Of a DNA stretch of 64,000 nucleotides, positions 52,265 through 61,624 are shown piece by piece. Source of the stretch: Arthrobacter pascens (GTDB lineage Bacteria > Actinomycetota > Actinomycetes > Actinomycetales > Micrococcaceae). The position numbers were made by a program, and so were the translations under genes. The first letter of the stretch is position 1, and each line of letters starts with the position of its first letter. The stretch spans positions 2,294,001 to 2,358,000 of the forward strand of contig NZ_JAUSWY010000001.1 in NCBI RefSeq assembly GCF_030815585.1, written 5' to 3'. The notes under the pieces were generated by a model. It saw nothing but the letters and a program-made list of their open reading frames with translations, was not told the DNA's origin and did not search any database.

Positions 52265-53914
52265 ATGGTGATTTTCAATGACGGGGTCTCCGAGACCGAA
52301 ACCCCGGATTCCGCCGTCGTCGAGACGGATGTCCTCATCGTTGGCTCCGGCCCGGCCGGTTCCTCAGCCGCGCTGTTCCTGTCCTCGCTGGGCGTGCCGA
52401 ACATCATGATCACCAAATACCGCTGGACCGCGAACACTCCGCGGGCCCACATCACTAACCAGCGGACGATGGAGATCTTTCGGGACGTGGGCATCGAGGA
52501 TCAGGTACTGGCTGACGCGACCCCGCACCATATGATCGGGGACACCGTCTTCTGTACCTCGATCGCCGGCGAAGAAATCGGCCGTATCCTCACCTGGGGC
52601 AACCATCCGGCCCGCCACGCCGACTATGAGCTGGCCTCGCCTTCGCTGAACTGCGATATCCCGCAGACCTACCTGGAACCGATCCTGGTCAGGAACGCCA
52701 CCATGCGCGGCACGCAGACGCAGTTTTCCACCGAGTACCTCTCGCACAGCCAGGACGACGACGGTGTGAGCGTGCGGGTACTGAACCGGCTCACCGGGCA
52801 CGAATACACCATCCGTGCCAAGTACTGGGTGATTCAGCCAGGCTCCAACATCGGCGGCATCGGCGCCGGACTGGTCCGCATGGTCCGGCCATGGAACGAA
52901 TGGCTGATCGTCTGGGGCTTCGACATCAACGAAGGCACCCCCCAGGTCTCCGAGGACGACGCCCGTCAGATCGTGCGCAACCTGATCGGCGTACCCGACC
53001 TGAACGTGGAGATCACCGGCATCTCCCTCTGGGGCAACAACGAGCAGTACGCCACCCGGTTGCAGGCCGGGAGGGTGTTCTGCGCGGGCGATGCCATACA
53101 CAAACATCCGCCAAGCAACGGGCTGGGCTCCAACACTTCCATCCAGGACTCCTACAACCTGGCCTGGAAACTCAACGCCGTGCTCAAGGGGCAAGCCGGC
53201 CAGGAACTGCTGGAGACCTACTCGGCCGAACGTGCCCCGGTGGCCGAGCAGATCGTCACCCGGGCCAATAGGTCCGCCCGGGAATTCGGCAAACTGTTCG
53301 AGGCCCTGGGCATCGACACAGCCGAAACCGCGGAGGACATGCTCGCGCTGATCGAGTCCCGCAAAGACGCGACACCGGAGGGCGCCGCTAAGCGCGCCGC
53401 CGTGCAGGAGGCCATGGACCTGAAAAACTACGAATTCAACGCCCACGGAGTGGAGCTCGGTCAGCATTATGTCTCCACCGCCGTCGTCGGGGACGGCACC
53501 GCGAGGCCGAAACCGGGCCGGGACCAGGAGCTGTACTACCAGCCGACCACGCAGCCCGGCGGCCGGCTGCCGCATGCCTGGGTCGGCGACAACAGGCACA
53601 AGTACTCCACCCACGACCTGGCCCCATACGGCCAGTTCACCCTTTTCACCGGAATCACCGGCGGGGACTGGACGACGGCGGCACAGAAGGTCGGCGACCA
53701 GCTCGGCATCACCATCAACACGGTGGTCATCGGCCCCGGCCAGGAAATCACCGATCTGTACTTCGACTGGGCAAAGCTGCGCGAGGTGGCCGAAGACGGC
53801 GCCCTCCTGGTCCGCCCGGACAAGCACATCGGCTGGCGCTACCACACCATGCCGGCCGACCCCGAAACCGAGCTGCGCACCGCAGCAGCCGCCATCCTGA
53901 ACAGGAGCGAGTGA
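52265..53914 (+). CDS. TfdB/resorcinol-type FAD hydroxylase with an internal deletion
   Basis: This 549-residue protein has the N-terminal FAD motif VLIVGSGPAGSSAALFL (24-40) and the GD motif CAGDAIHKHPPSNGLG. It also has the family block AGLVRMVRPWNEWLIVWG and a C-terminal thioredoxin-like domain with LLVRPDKHIGWR. At residues 186-188 IRAKY runs directly into WVIQPGSN. Relatives have ~45-50 residues here, including the GADG (DG motif) that binds FAD/NADPH. The enzyme would convert resorcinol to hydroxyquinol, but activity of this form is doubtful. The cluster order equals the resorcinol locus of Corynebacterium glutamicum. Confidence 0.82.
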   Translation: MVIFNDGVSETETPDSAVVETDVLIVGSGPAGSSAALFLSSLGVPNIMITKYRWTANTPRAHITNQRTMEIFRDVGIEDQVLADATPHHMIGDTVFCTSIAGEEIGRILTWGNHPARHADYELASPSLNCDIPQTYLEPILVRNATMRGTQTQFSTEYLSHSQDDDGVSVRVLNRLTGHEYTIRAKYWVIQPGSNIGGIGAGLVRMVRPWNEWLIVWGFDINEGTPQVSEDDARQIVRNLIGVPDLNVEITGISLWGNNEQYATRLQAGRVFCAGDAIHKHPPSNGLGSNTSIQDSYNLAWKLNAVLKGQAGQELLETYSAERAPVAEQIVTRANRSAREFGKLFEALGIDTAETAEDMLALIESRKDATPEGAAKRAAVQEAMDLKNYEFNAHGVELGQHYVSTAVVGDGTARPKPGRDQELYYQPTTQPGGRLPHAWVGDNRHKYSTHDLAPYGQFTLFTGITGGDWTTAAQKVGDQLGITINTVVIGPGQEITDLYFDWAKLREVAEDGALLVRPDKHIGWRYHTMPADPETELRTAAAAILNRSE

Positions 53915-53916
53915 AG

Positions 53917-54993
53917 ATGTCTTTGGTTTTTGAACATGTCGCACTGGGCCAGCGGGTGCTGTTCGGGACCGGAAAGGCCGCCGAAAACCTGGCCGCGGAG
54001 GTGGAGCGGCTCGGGGCGCAGAAGGTGATGGTGATCGCTTCCGAGTTCGAGGCGACGATTGCGGATGTGGTCTGTGCCGGGATTTCCCCGGTGCTGCGCT
54101 GGGACCAGGTCGTAATGCACGTCCCGGTCGAGGTCGCGGAAAAGGCCCGGGCCGCGGCGGCCGAGCACGAAATCGACCTGCTGGTGTGCGTGGGCGGGGG
54201 CTCGACCACGGGTCTGGCCAAGGCGGTGGCCTTGACCTCGGGAATACAAATCGTGGCGGTGCCGACTACCTACGCGGGCTCCGAGGCGACCAACGTGTGG
54301 GGGCTGACCGACGCCGCCCGGAAGACCACCGGAGTGGACGACAGCGTCCTGCCTGTGAGCGTGGTCTACGATGCTGGCCTGACCCTGTCCCTGCCCGTGG
54401 AGATGTCCGTGGCCTCAGGGCTGAACGGGATGGCCCACTGCATCGACTCGCTCTGGGCACCGAGGGCAGACCCGATCAACGCCGCGCTGGCCGCCGAGGG
54501 CATCCGCGCCCTGAACCAGGGCTTGCCGCTGATCAAGGCCGACCCACAGGACCTTCAGGGCCGGGAGCAGGCCCTGTACGGGGCCTACCTGTCCGCGGTC
54601 GCGTTCGCCAGCGCCGGATCCGGGATGCACCACAAGATCTGCCACGTGCTCGGCGGGACCTTCAACCTGCCCCACGCCCAGACCCATGCCACCGTGCTCT
54701 CTTACGTGCTGGCCTTCAACGCCCCCGCCGCGCCGGAGGCGGCAGCCCGGGCCGCCGCCGCGTTCGGCGCCGAAGACGCGCTGACCGGCCTGAACCGGCT
54801 CCGCGACATCCTCGACGCACCGAAGGCTCTGGCCGATTACGGCTTCACGGAGGGGAACATCCCCGAAGCGGTCCGGATCGCCCTGCCGACCATCCCGGCC
54901 TCCAACCCCCGGAAGGTCACCGCAGAGAACCTGACCAGGCTGCTGATCACCGCCACAGTTGGCGAAGACCCCAAGACCCTCACCGACCTCTAA
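53917..54993 (+). CDS. Maleylacetate reductase
   Basis: This 358-residue iron-alcohol-dehydrogenase-fold enzyme starts at ATG 53917; a GTG at 53911 overlaps the previous gene. It has [57 protein letters not shown] and [22 protein letters not shown], with the His set typical of the family. It reduces maleylacetate to 3-oxoadipate with NAD(P)H. Adjacent to hydroxyquinol dioxygenase, it completes the pathway. A second copy is at 57511. Confidence 0.92.
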   Translation: MSLVFEHVALGQRVLFGTGKAAENLAAEVERLGAQKVMVIASEFEATIADVVCAGISPVLRWDQVVMHVPVEVAEKARAAAAEHEIDLLVCVGGGSTTGLAKAVALTSGIQIVAVPTTYAGSEATNVWGLTDAARKTTGVDDSVLPVSVVYDAGLTLSLPVEMSVASGLNGMAHCIDSLWAPRADPINAALAAEGIRALNQGLPLIKADPQDLQGREQALYGAYLSAVAFASAGSGMHHKICHVLGGTFNLPHAQTHATVLSYVLAFNAPAAPEAAARAAAAFGAEDALTGLNRLRDILDAPKALADYGFTEGNIPEAVRIALPTIPASNPRKVTAENLTRLLITATVGEDPKTLTDL

Positions 54994-55003
54994 GGACACC
55001 CTC

Positions 55004-55924
55004 ATGACTGACACTTCCGGAACCCCGGTGACCACTGGCGCCGAACAGATCGCCGTTGAAGAGACCCTCACCCAGAATGTTCTGCATTCCTTCGAGAACT
55101 GCACCGACCCGCGGCTGCAGCACCTGATGCAGGCCCTTGTAAGGCATTTGCACGCGTTCATCCGCGAAGTGCGCCTGACAGAGGACGAATGGAACGCCGC
55201 GATCGCGTTCCTGACCGAGGCCGGGCACATCACCGACGAGAAGCGCCAGGAGTTCATCATGCTCTCGGACGTGCTCGGGGCCTCCATGCAGACGATCAAC
55301 GTCAACAACCAGGCGTACAAGAATGCCACCGAGGCCACGGTTTTCGGCCCCTTCTTCGCCGAGGACGCCCCGGAGATACCCAACGGCGGGGACATCGCCG
55401 GCGGCGCCCCCGGACAGCCCTGCTGGCTCGAGGGAACCGTCACCGACACCGAAGGCGAGCCGGTGCCCGGGGCCCGCATCGAGGTCTGGGAGGCAGACGA
55501 GGACGGCTTCTATGACGTCCAGTACGGCGACAACCGGGTCGCCGGCCGGGCGCATCTGTTCTCCGATGATCAGGGACACTACAGCTTCTGGGGTCTGGCC
55601 CCGACGCCGTACGCGATCCCGCACGACGGGCCCGTCGGTAAACTGCTGGAGGCCACCGGCCGCTCTCCGATGCGCGCGTCGCACCTGCACTTCATGGTCA
55701 CCGCGCCCGGTAAGCGGGCCCTGGTAACGCACATCTTCGTCGCCGGTGACGAACTCCTCAAGTACGACACCGTTTTCGGTGTCAAGGACTCCCTCATCAA
55801 GTACTTCGAGCAGCAGGCCCCCCGCACCCCCACCCCCGACGGCCGCGACCTGGACGGGAAAACCTGGGCCCGCAGCCGCTTCGACATCGTACTCGCCCCC
55901 ACCGAAGCAGACAGCGGCCACTGA
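55004..55924 (+). CDS. Hydroxyquinol 1,2-dioxygenase (intradiol)
   Basis: This 306-residue enzyme starts at ATG 55004. The N-terminal helical dimerisation domain (~20-105) precedes the beta-sandwich. Fe(III) ligands can be placed at Tyr170 (EDGFYDVQY), Tyr203 ([11 protein letters not shown]), His227 and His229 (RASHLHFMV). The spacing matches known hydroxyquinol dioxygenases. It opens hydroxyquinol between the hydroxyls to give maleylacetate, the substrate of the upstream reductase. Confidence 0.93.
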   Translation: MTDTSGTPVTTGAEQIAVEETLTQNVLHSFENCTDPRLQHLMQALVRHLHAFIREVRLTEDEWNAAIAFLTEAGHITDEKRQEFIMLSDVLGASMQTINVNNQAYKNATEATVFGPFFAEDAPEIPNGGDIAGGAPGQPCWLEGTVTDTEGEPVPGARIEVWEADEDGFYDVQYGDNRVAGRAHLFSDDQGHYSFWGLAPTPYAIPHDGPVGKLLEATGRSPMRASHLHFMVTAPGKRALVTHIFVAGDELLKYDTVFGVKDSLIKYFEQQAPRTPTPDGRDLDGKTWARSRFDIVLAPTEADSGH

Positions 55925-56193
55925 GAAACCGCAGGGGCCAAGAAACAGGCAGCCCCTCACCAGCGCCACCGAACAAGCCCGCCACATCGGGCTCCATCAA
56001 AACGCGCCCAAGAGTGCCCGTAGATAGCGCCCAAGTGCGCCCATAAATAAAGGTTTGGGATGGTCATGACTTTGCCGGCGCGGGCCCCTCACCGACGGAC
56101 CGCAGCGTCACCTACCGCGAACCCGGCGCAGAGGCTGGAACGAGCCGAAACGAGACAGATTTATGCAAGAGAACTACCTCTGAGGAGAAAACG

Positions 56194-56670
56194 ATGACCC
56201 TGTCAAAGCAAAGCATGACCGATGAACAGCGCAAGTCTGTCGCGCTCGAGTATCTGAAAGCCTTTGACCACGGCGGTGTGACCTCCGACGGCGGAAGCAT
56301 CCTGGACCTCTTCAGTACCGACGCTCAGGTCTACATCCCCAAATGGGGCATCGCGAACGGCAGGGAAGAAATTGGAAAGCTTTTTGGTGACGTGGGCGCC
56401 ACCATCAGAAGCATCACGCACGACTATTCCACTTTTAATTGGATCTTTTCCGGTTCGGACACAATTGTGGCCGAGGGCACAAGCTTCGGAGTGCATCGGG
56501 ATGGACCCTGGCGTGCCGGTGTTCCAGACACTGGTGCGGGTCGCTGGTGCGACGTCTTTGAGATTCGGGACTGGCACATCACGCGCGTCTTCATCTACCT
56601 GGACCCGGACTATGCCGGTAAAGACACCCTGCGCTACCCTTGGCTCCATCCAGAGCGGACTGGTGAATGA
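56194..56670 (+). CDS. NTF2/SnoaL-like protein after the hydroxyquinol operon
   Basis: This 158-residue protein starts at ATG 56194 behind GAGGAGAAAA. A helix-rich start (EQRKSVALEYLKAFDHGG) precedes SILDLFSTDAQVYIPKWGIANGREEIGKLF, then strands with IVAEGTSFGVH and WCDVFEIRDWHITRVFIYLDP. This is the usual NTF2-like fold. Its role is unknown. It lies between the intact hydroxyquinol genes and the decayed second copy. Confidence 0.78.
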   Translation: MTLSKQSMTDEQRKSVALEYLKAFDHGGVTSDGGSILDLFSTDAQVYIPKWGIANGREEIGKLFGDVGATIRSITHDYSTFNWIFSGSDTIVAEGTSFGVHRDGPWRAGVPDTGAGRWCDVFEIRDWHITRVFIYLDPDYAGKDTLRYPWLHPERTGE

Positions 56671-56869
56671 GGGCAAGGACCGCAGGCACCGGTCATACCG
56701 TCTGGATCTACGGAGATCTGCCAGGCATCGTCTTGTCGAGTGGAGAAAGTTCTCTCCGATCGCCGCCCCCGCAGCTTTCTCGGCTGTTCACCCGCTAAGG
56801 CGTCGGCGTGGCCGGTTCATCCCTACTCAGGCCACCTGCTGCTGGTCCTGCTGGCCGCTGAATGCAGAT

Positions 56870-56947
56870 TTCCCTCGCAATCACACTTCTCCCACGGCTA
56901 CAATGAGCGCGGTATCAGCCCGCTTCAGGACCACCGGAAGCAGCCTC
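56870..56947 (+). pseudogene. C-terminal remnant of a second AraC regulator
   Basis: The frame reads SHFSHGYNERGISPLQDHRK, which aligns with THFSRSYKEKFGISPLQDRR at the end of the AraC protein 51070. Nothing upstream matches the rest, so only the last helix-turn-helix end survives. Confidence 0.7.
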
Positions 56948-57104
56948 AACGCAACGACAAGCAAATTAGCCGGGGAGCCTTCGTTTCAACTTCCCGGGAA
57001 TTTGCCTATTTTCCGCCCTCTACAGTCCCGCCCATCCGCCAGGTAACTGGGGAAATACTGAAACGACTTCTGTGGCCCAAGGGCCTTTCTGGAGGAAAGC
57101 AATA

Positions 57105-57512
57105 GTGTTTTTCGACGACAGAGTCGCTGCGACCGAAGTTCCCATGTCTGCAGACGTGGACACTGACGTTCTAATTGCACGGGTCGGGGCAGGCTCGGTC
57201 GCCGGCTGCGGCGCTGTGTTTTGTGCCGTGAGCGGGACCGGACCGGTCAAGCCGGCTCCGCCAACGGAAACCGAGCCGAACTACGAGCCTTCCACCTACC
57301 CTGGGTTCTTCCCGCCTGACGTCTGGGCGGGAAACACTGCCAAAAAATACTCAACGCATGACCTCGGTCGAAACTTCGGGGCATTGAGGAGGACGTCGCC
57401 GTTCTTGTCCGGCCCGATAAGCACATCAGCTGGCGGCCGGAGCGGGTTGCCTGCAGACCCTGAGCGTCCCTGATGGACGCACTCACCGCCACCCTGGACA
57501 GAAGCAACTGAT
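57105..57512 (+). pseudogene. Collapsed remnant of a second resorcinol-type hydroxylase
   Basis: It starts at GTG 57105 behind GGAGGAAAG with VFFDDRVAATEVP...DTDVLI, equivalent to the start of 52265. It then jumps to GNTAKKYSTHDLG, equivalent to DNRHKYSTHDLA near residue 440. A frameshift leads to VLVRPDKHISWRPE, matching LLVRPDKHIGWRYH. More than 400 residues are missing. It is the counterpart of 52265 in a duplicated cluster. Confidence 0.82.
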
Positions 57513-58596
57513 GGGACTGACCTTTCAGCACACAACACTGGGCCAGAGAGTGCTGTTCGGGTCCGGGAAGGCAGCGGAGCACCTTGCCGGCGAGGTCGAC
57601 CGCCTGAGCGCCCGGAACGTCATGGTGATCGCCTCCGCCCGAGAACGGCCCGAGGCCGAAAGGGTCACCGCAGGCATCAGCACGGCCTTGCCGTATGACG
57701 ACGTTGCCCCGCACGTGCCCATCGATAAAGCGGAGAAAGCCCGGAAGGCAGCCACAGATAACGGCATCGACCTGCTGGTCTGCGTGGGCGGGGGATCAAC
57801 CATCGGCATGGCCAAGGCCATTGCCATGACGACCGGGCTGCCCATTATCGCGGTGCCCACTACGTACGCAGGGTCTGAGGCGACAAATGTCTGGGGCCTA
57901 ACGGAAGCATCCCGGAAGATAACGGGCGTCGATGACCAGGTGTTGCCCGTGACCGTGGTCTACGACGCTGAGCTGACGCTGTCCCTGCCGGCGGAGCTGA
58001 GCATTGCTTCGGGACTGAATGCCTTGGCGCATTGCATAGATTCGATGTGGGCGCCGCGAGCGGATCCCATCAACCAGGCACTGGCCGGAGAAGGCATCCG
58101 AGCGCTTAACGGTGGCCTTCCGGCGATCCGCACCAACTCCGACGATCTGCGGGGCCGAGAACTGGCGCTGTATGGGGCCTACCTCTCCGCAGTCGCCTTC
58201 GCCTCTGCCGGGTCCGGCATGCACCATAAGATCTGCCATGTCCTAGGCGGCCGGTGGAACTTGCCTCACGCTCAAACCCACGCCACCGTACTCCCCTATG
58301 TCCTTGCCTTCAACGCTCCAGCTGCGGGCGACGCCGCCCGGCGGATCGCGGCGGCCTTCGGGGCGGATACGTCCACTGCAGGATTGAACGCGCTGCGGGA
58401 GACCTTGGATGCTCCGCAGGCCCTTAAGGACTACGGATTTGTTGAGGGCAACATCACGGAGGCCGTCCAGCTCATCCTGCCCGTCATCCCCGAATCCAAC
58501 CCCCGCCCCGTCACGGAAGATAACCTCACCGTGCTGCTCACGGCCGCCTACGCCGGAACCGCCCCCGATGCCGACTGGACGGAGTCACAACCATGA
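57511..58596 (+). CDS. Second maleylacetate reductase
   Basis: This 361-residue protein starts at ATG 57511 and is intact over the whole length. It has [50 protein letters not shown] and [20 protein letters not shown]. It is clearly paralogous to 53917, with differences throughout. It survives although the AraC and hydroxylase genes before it are ruined and no dioxygenase follows. It may supply extra reductase or be on the way to loss. Confidence 0.9.
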   Translation: MGLTFQHTTLGQRVLFGSGKAAEHLAGEVDRLSARNVMVIASARERPEAERVTAGISTALPYDDVAPHVPIDKAEKARKAATDNGIDLLVCVGGGSTIGMAKAIAMTTGLPIIAVPTTYAGSEATNVWGLTEASRKITGVDDQVLPVTVVYDAELTLSLPAELSIASGLNALAHCIDSMWAPRADPINQALAGEGIRALNGGLPAIRTNSDDLRGRELALYGAYLSAVAFASAGSGMHHKICHVLGGRWNLPHAQTHATVLPYVLAFNAPAAGDAARRIAAAFGADTSTAGLNALRETLDAPQALKDYGFVEGNITEAVQLILPVIPESNPRPVTEDNLTVLLTAAYAGTAPDADWTESQP

Positions 58597-58754
58597 TAAG
58601 CGCCCAGCATCAGTACGGCACGGGACGGATGGAACCGTCTGGAAGGCGGCCGGATACCGGCTCAGCGTTCCCTTTACCTCTTCGTTCACCAGCGTACGCT
58701 CCGGTTTCCTTTCCTCGCCGCGCCTGGATCTCAACGGCGCGGCCGGCAGGTGCG

Positions 58755-58794
58755 CAAGGGCGCGGGAACCCAATATCGGGTTCCCGCGCCCTTG
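58755..58794. terminator. Strong bidirectional terminator
   Basis: A perfect 17-bp stem (58755-58771 with 58778-58794, loop AATATC) is followed by TTTGTCG. It separates the second reductase (+) from YceI (-). Confidence 0.88.
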
Positions 58795-58834
58795 TTTGTC
58801 GTTGCCGGGGGGTGGCAACGGAGCAGTGCTGGTG

Positions 58835-59380
58835 TCAGCTGGCTGAGAGCACGAATGCCGAATCGATGGTGATGGTGACCTTGTCGCCGACGAGGACTCC
58901 GCCGGCTTCAAGTGCGGCGTTCCAGGTGATGCCGAAGGCCTTCCGGGAGATCTGGGCGGTGGCGGAGAACCCGGCGCGGGTGGCGCCGAAGGGGTCAACG
59001 GCCACGCCGCCGAACTCTACGTCGAAGGTCACCGGCTTGGAGGTTTCCTTGATGGTCAGGTCGCCGCTCAGCCGGAAGTTCTCCGCGGTTCCCTGGACTT
59101 CGGTCGCCTTGAAGGTCATATGCGGGTACTGCTCAACGTTGAAGAAGTCCGGGCCCTTGACGTGGGCATCGCGGTTGTTGTCGTTGGAATCGAAGGATGC
59201 GGTCTGGACCGTTGCCTCGACGGTTGAGGTGTCCGGCGTCGCACCGACGACGAGCGTCGCGTTCGCCTCGGTGAAGGCGCCGCGTACCTTGCTGATGCCG
59301 GCGTGGCGGACGGAGAAACCTACCTCTGTGTGCGCCTGGTCAAGTGTCCAAGTGCCGGGTGTGAGCTCAATCGTGGTCAT
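58835..59380 (-). CDS. YceI-family lipid-binding protein
   Basis: This 181-residue beta-barrel protein starts at ATG 59380 behind GGAG. It has GTWTLDQAHTEVGFSVRHAGISKV, TASFDSNDNNRDAHVKGPDFF, LTIKETSKPVTFDVEFGG and RAGFSATAQISRKAFGITW, all YceI hallmarks. No signal peptide is seen, so it is probably cytoplasmic. YceI proteins bind isoprenoid-like lipids. A MarR-type palindrome at 59419-59438 lies 38 bases upstream, and the next gene is divergent. Confidence 0.9.
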   Translation of the reverse strand: MTTIELTPGTWTLDQAHTEVGFSVRHAGISKVRGAFTEANATLVVGATPDTSTVEATVQTASFDSNDNNRDAHVKGPDFFNVEQYPHMTFKATEVQGTAENFRLSGDLTIKETSKPVTFDVEFGGVAVDPFGATRAGFSATAQISRKAFGITWNAALEAGGVLVGDKVTITIDSAFVLSAS

Positions 59381-59418
59381 ATCCATCTCCTGTGTCCGGT
59401 TGCTGCAAGCTTTCAAGT

Positions 59419-59438
59419 TGCATGCGTATGCATGTAAC
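59419..59438. promoter_or_regulatory. MarR-type palindrome upstream of YceI
   Basis: TTGCATGCGTATGCATGTAA contains GCATGC/GCATGT arms. It is related to 50321-50340. It could be a site for the MarR protein at 48638 or the one whose end is at 63817. Confidence 0.55.
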
Positions 59439-59637
59439 CATGCCTGCCCTGGGAGGTGGTTGTCAACTAAGAAGATTCTTTACGCGAAATAATCTCCTTG
59501 GAAATATTTTTCTAAGAAGGTATGTTCATGTCAGTCCCTCCACGGGCTCCGAACCACAGGGCCGGGGAGCCAGGAGGAAATGGACCAAAAAGGGCCCAAC
59601 GAGCGTCATCGCTAAATTGGAATGGAGGTGGGCCGAC

Positions 59638-61530
59638 ATGCCCACAATGCCTGTAGGCGGGATCGTTCCCCGCAATGATGCGGGCCAGACCGCAGACATC
59701 ATCGTTCGAAATGCCAAAGTCTTCACCGGTGACCCTGCCCGGCCGCACGCCTCGGCGGTGGCCATCAAAGACGGCAAGGTACTGGTAGTGGGCGACGATG
59801 CGGACATAGCCAGGGTCACCGGATCAGCCACAAAGATGGTCGATGCCCAGAACCGCCGGGTAATCCCGGGACTCAACGACTCGCACCTGCACGTTATCCG
59901 GGGCGGGCTGAACTACGTGATGGAACTGCGCTGGGACGGCGTGCCGACCCTCAAGCTCGCCATGCAGATGCTCCGGGAGCAGGCCGACCGTACTCCCAAG
60001 GGCCAGTGGGTCAGGGTCGTAGGCGGTTTCACCAAGGAGCAGTTTGCAGAAAAGCGGCTGCCCACCCTGGGGGAACTCAACGAAGCCGCCCCCGATACCC
60101 CGGTCTTCATCCTCAACCTGTATCAGTCGGCGCTGATGAACCGCGCAGCTGTCAGGGCCGCCGGCTACACCAAGGACACCCCCGATTTCAAAGGCGGGCA
60201 GATTGTCCATGGCCGTGACGGGGAACCAACCGGTCTGCTCTTGGCCGCACCCAGTGCCCTGGTCCTGTACTCAACCCTGGCCAAGGCACCGCTGCTGCCC
60301 GAAGACGAACGGAAGAACTCCACGCGCCAGTATCTGCGCGAACTGAACAGGTTCGGCCTGACCTCGGCCATTGATGCCGCCGGCGGATTCCAGAACTTCC
60401 CGGACAACTACCGGACCGTCATGGATCTGGCCAACGAGGGCGGTCTGTCCCTCCGGATTGCCTACCACTTATTTCCCCAGGTCGCCGGCCAGGAACTCGA
60501 TGACCTCAAGCGCTGGGTGGAGACCGTCAAACCCGGAGACGGGGACGAATACCTGCGGCTCAACGGCGCCGGCGAAAACCTTACCTGGGCCGCCGGGGAC
60601 TTCGAGAACTTCACGGAGCCACGCCCGGAACTCGCCGCAGACTACGAAGTCGAGTTCGAAAAGGCCGTCCGCCTGCTGATGGAAAACGGCTGGGGCTTCC
60701 GGCTCCATGCAACCTACAACGAAACCATCGAGCGCGACCTGGCCGTGTTCGAAAAGCTCGCCGCCGATGGCCTGTTCCCGGGCGGGAACCGGTGGATCTT
60801 CGACCACGCCGAAACGATCAGCAGCTCCAGTATGGACAGGGTCGCAGCACTGGGCGGGTCACTGTCGGTCCAGAACCGCATGTCCTTCCAGGGCGAAGCC
60901 TTCATCCAGCGCTACGGCGCCGGCGCTGCCACCCAGGCCCCACCGATCCGCAAGATGCTCGACCGCGGGCTGGTGGTCGGCGCAGGAACGGACGCGACCC
61001 GCGTCTCCTCCTACAACCCCTGGGTCGCACTGCATTGGCTGGTGTCCGGGCGCACCATCGGCAACACCCTCATCTACCCTCCGGAGAACAGGGTCAGCCG
61101 GGAACAGGCGTTGCAGATGTACACGGTCGCCGGAGCGAAACTCACCGGCGAAGAAAACATCAAAGGCATCCTGCGCGAAGGCTTCTACGGTGACCTGAGC
61201 ATCCTCTCGGATGACTTCTTCGCCGTCGAGGAGCAGGACATTCCGCACATCGAGGCACTGGCCACCATCGTCGGCGGGCGCATCGTCTACGCGGCCGGCG
61301 ACTACGAGGGCCAGGACGAGGAAATCCCGGCCATCAGCCCGCTCTGGAGCCCGGTAGCCCACTACGGCGGCTACCAAGCAACCGCAAAGCCCTCGAGCAC
61401 CGGCGGCCGCCAAGCTGAACTGCTCGCCCAGGCCGCCGCCGAAGCGGAACAGCAGCGGCAGTGGCGTTCAGCCCGCGACGGGGCACCGGCGGTCATCGCC
61501 GACAACGCCTTCGAAACCCACGCCCACTAG
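59638..61530 (+). CDS. YtcJ-like amidohydrolase
   Basis: This 630-residue protein starts at ATG 59638, chosen for the GGAGGTGG nine bases upstream and because the family start (TADIIVRNAKVFTGDPA) begins soon after. It has the metal motif PGLNDSHLHVIRGG, DGEPTGLLLAAPS, FRLHATYNETIERDL, WIFDHAETIS and VVGAGTDATRVSSYNPW. The family hydrolyses amide-like bonds of unknown substrates. It is the first gene of a (+) run with the isochorismatase-like gene; the C-terminal tail is Ala/Gln-rich. Confidence 0.87.
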   Translation: MPTMPVGGIVPRNDAGQTADIIVRNAKVFTGDPARPHASAVAIKDGKVLVVGDDADIARVTGSATKMVDAQNRRVIPGLNDSHLHVIRGGLNYVMELRWDGVPTLKLAMQMLREQADRTPKGQWVRVVGGFTKEQFAEKRLPTLGELNEAAPDTPVFILNLYQSALMNRAAVRAAGYTKDTPDFKGGQIVHGRDGEPTGLLLAAPSALVLYSTLAKAPLLPEDERKNSTRQYLRELNRFGLTSAIDAAGGFQNFPDNYRTVMDLANEGGLSLRIAYHLFPQVAGQELDDLKRWVETVKPGDGDEYLRLNGAGENLTWAAGDFENFTEPRPELAADYEVEFEKAVRLLMENGWGFRLHATYNETIERDLAVFEKLAADGLFPGGNRWIFDHAETISSSSMDRVAALGGSLSVQNRMSFQGEAFIQRYGAGAATQAPPIRKMLDRGLVVGAGTDATRVSSYNPWVALHWLVSGRTIGNTLIYPPENRVSREQALQMYTVAGAKLTGEENIKGILREGFYGDLSILSDDFFAVEEQDIPHIEALATIVGGRIVYAAGDYEGQDEEIPAISPLWSPVAHYGGYQATAKPSSTGGRQAELLAQAAAEAEQQRQWRSARDGAPAVIADNAFETHAH

Positions 61531-61624
61531 CCACCAATAGAACCCGATGAAACAGATACGTCTGTACGACATCTTCCGTACAGCACTAAGAAAACCCCAA
61601 CAAAAAAGTGAAGGAAACAAGACC

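Noticed and set aside
58593..59492. 299-codon plus-strand frame
   Set aside because: It crosses a strong terminator and lies antisense to YceI, whose family motifs are unmistakable.
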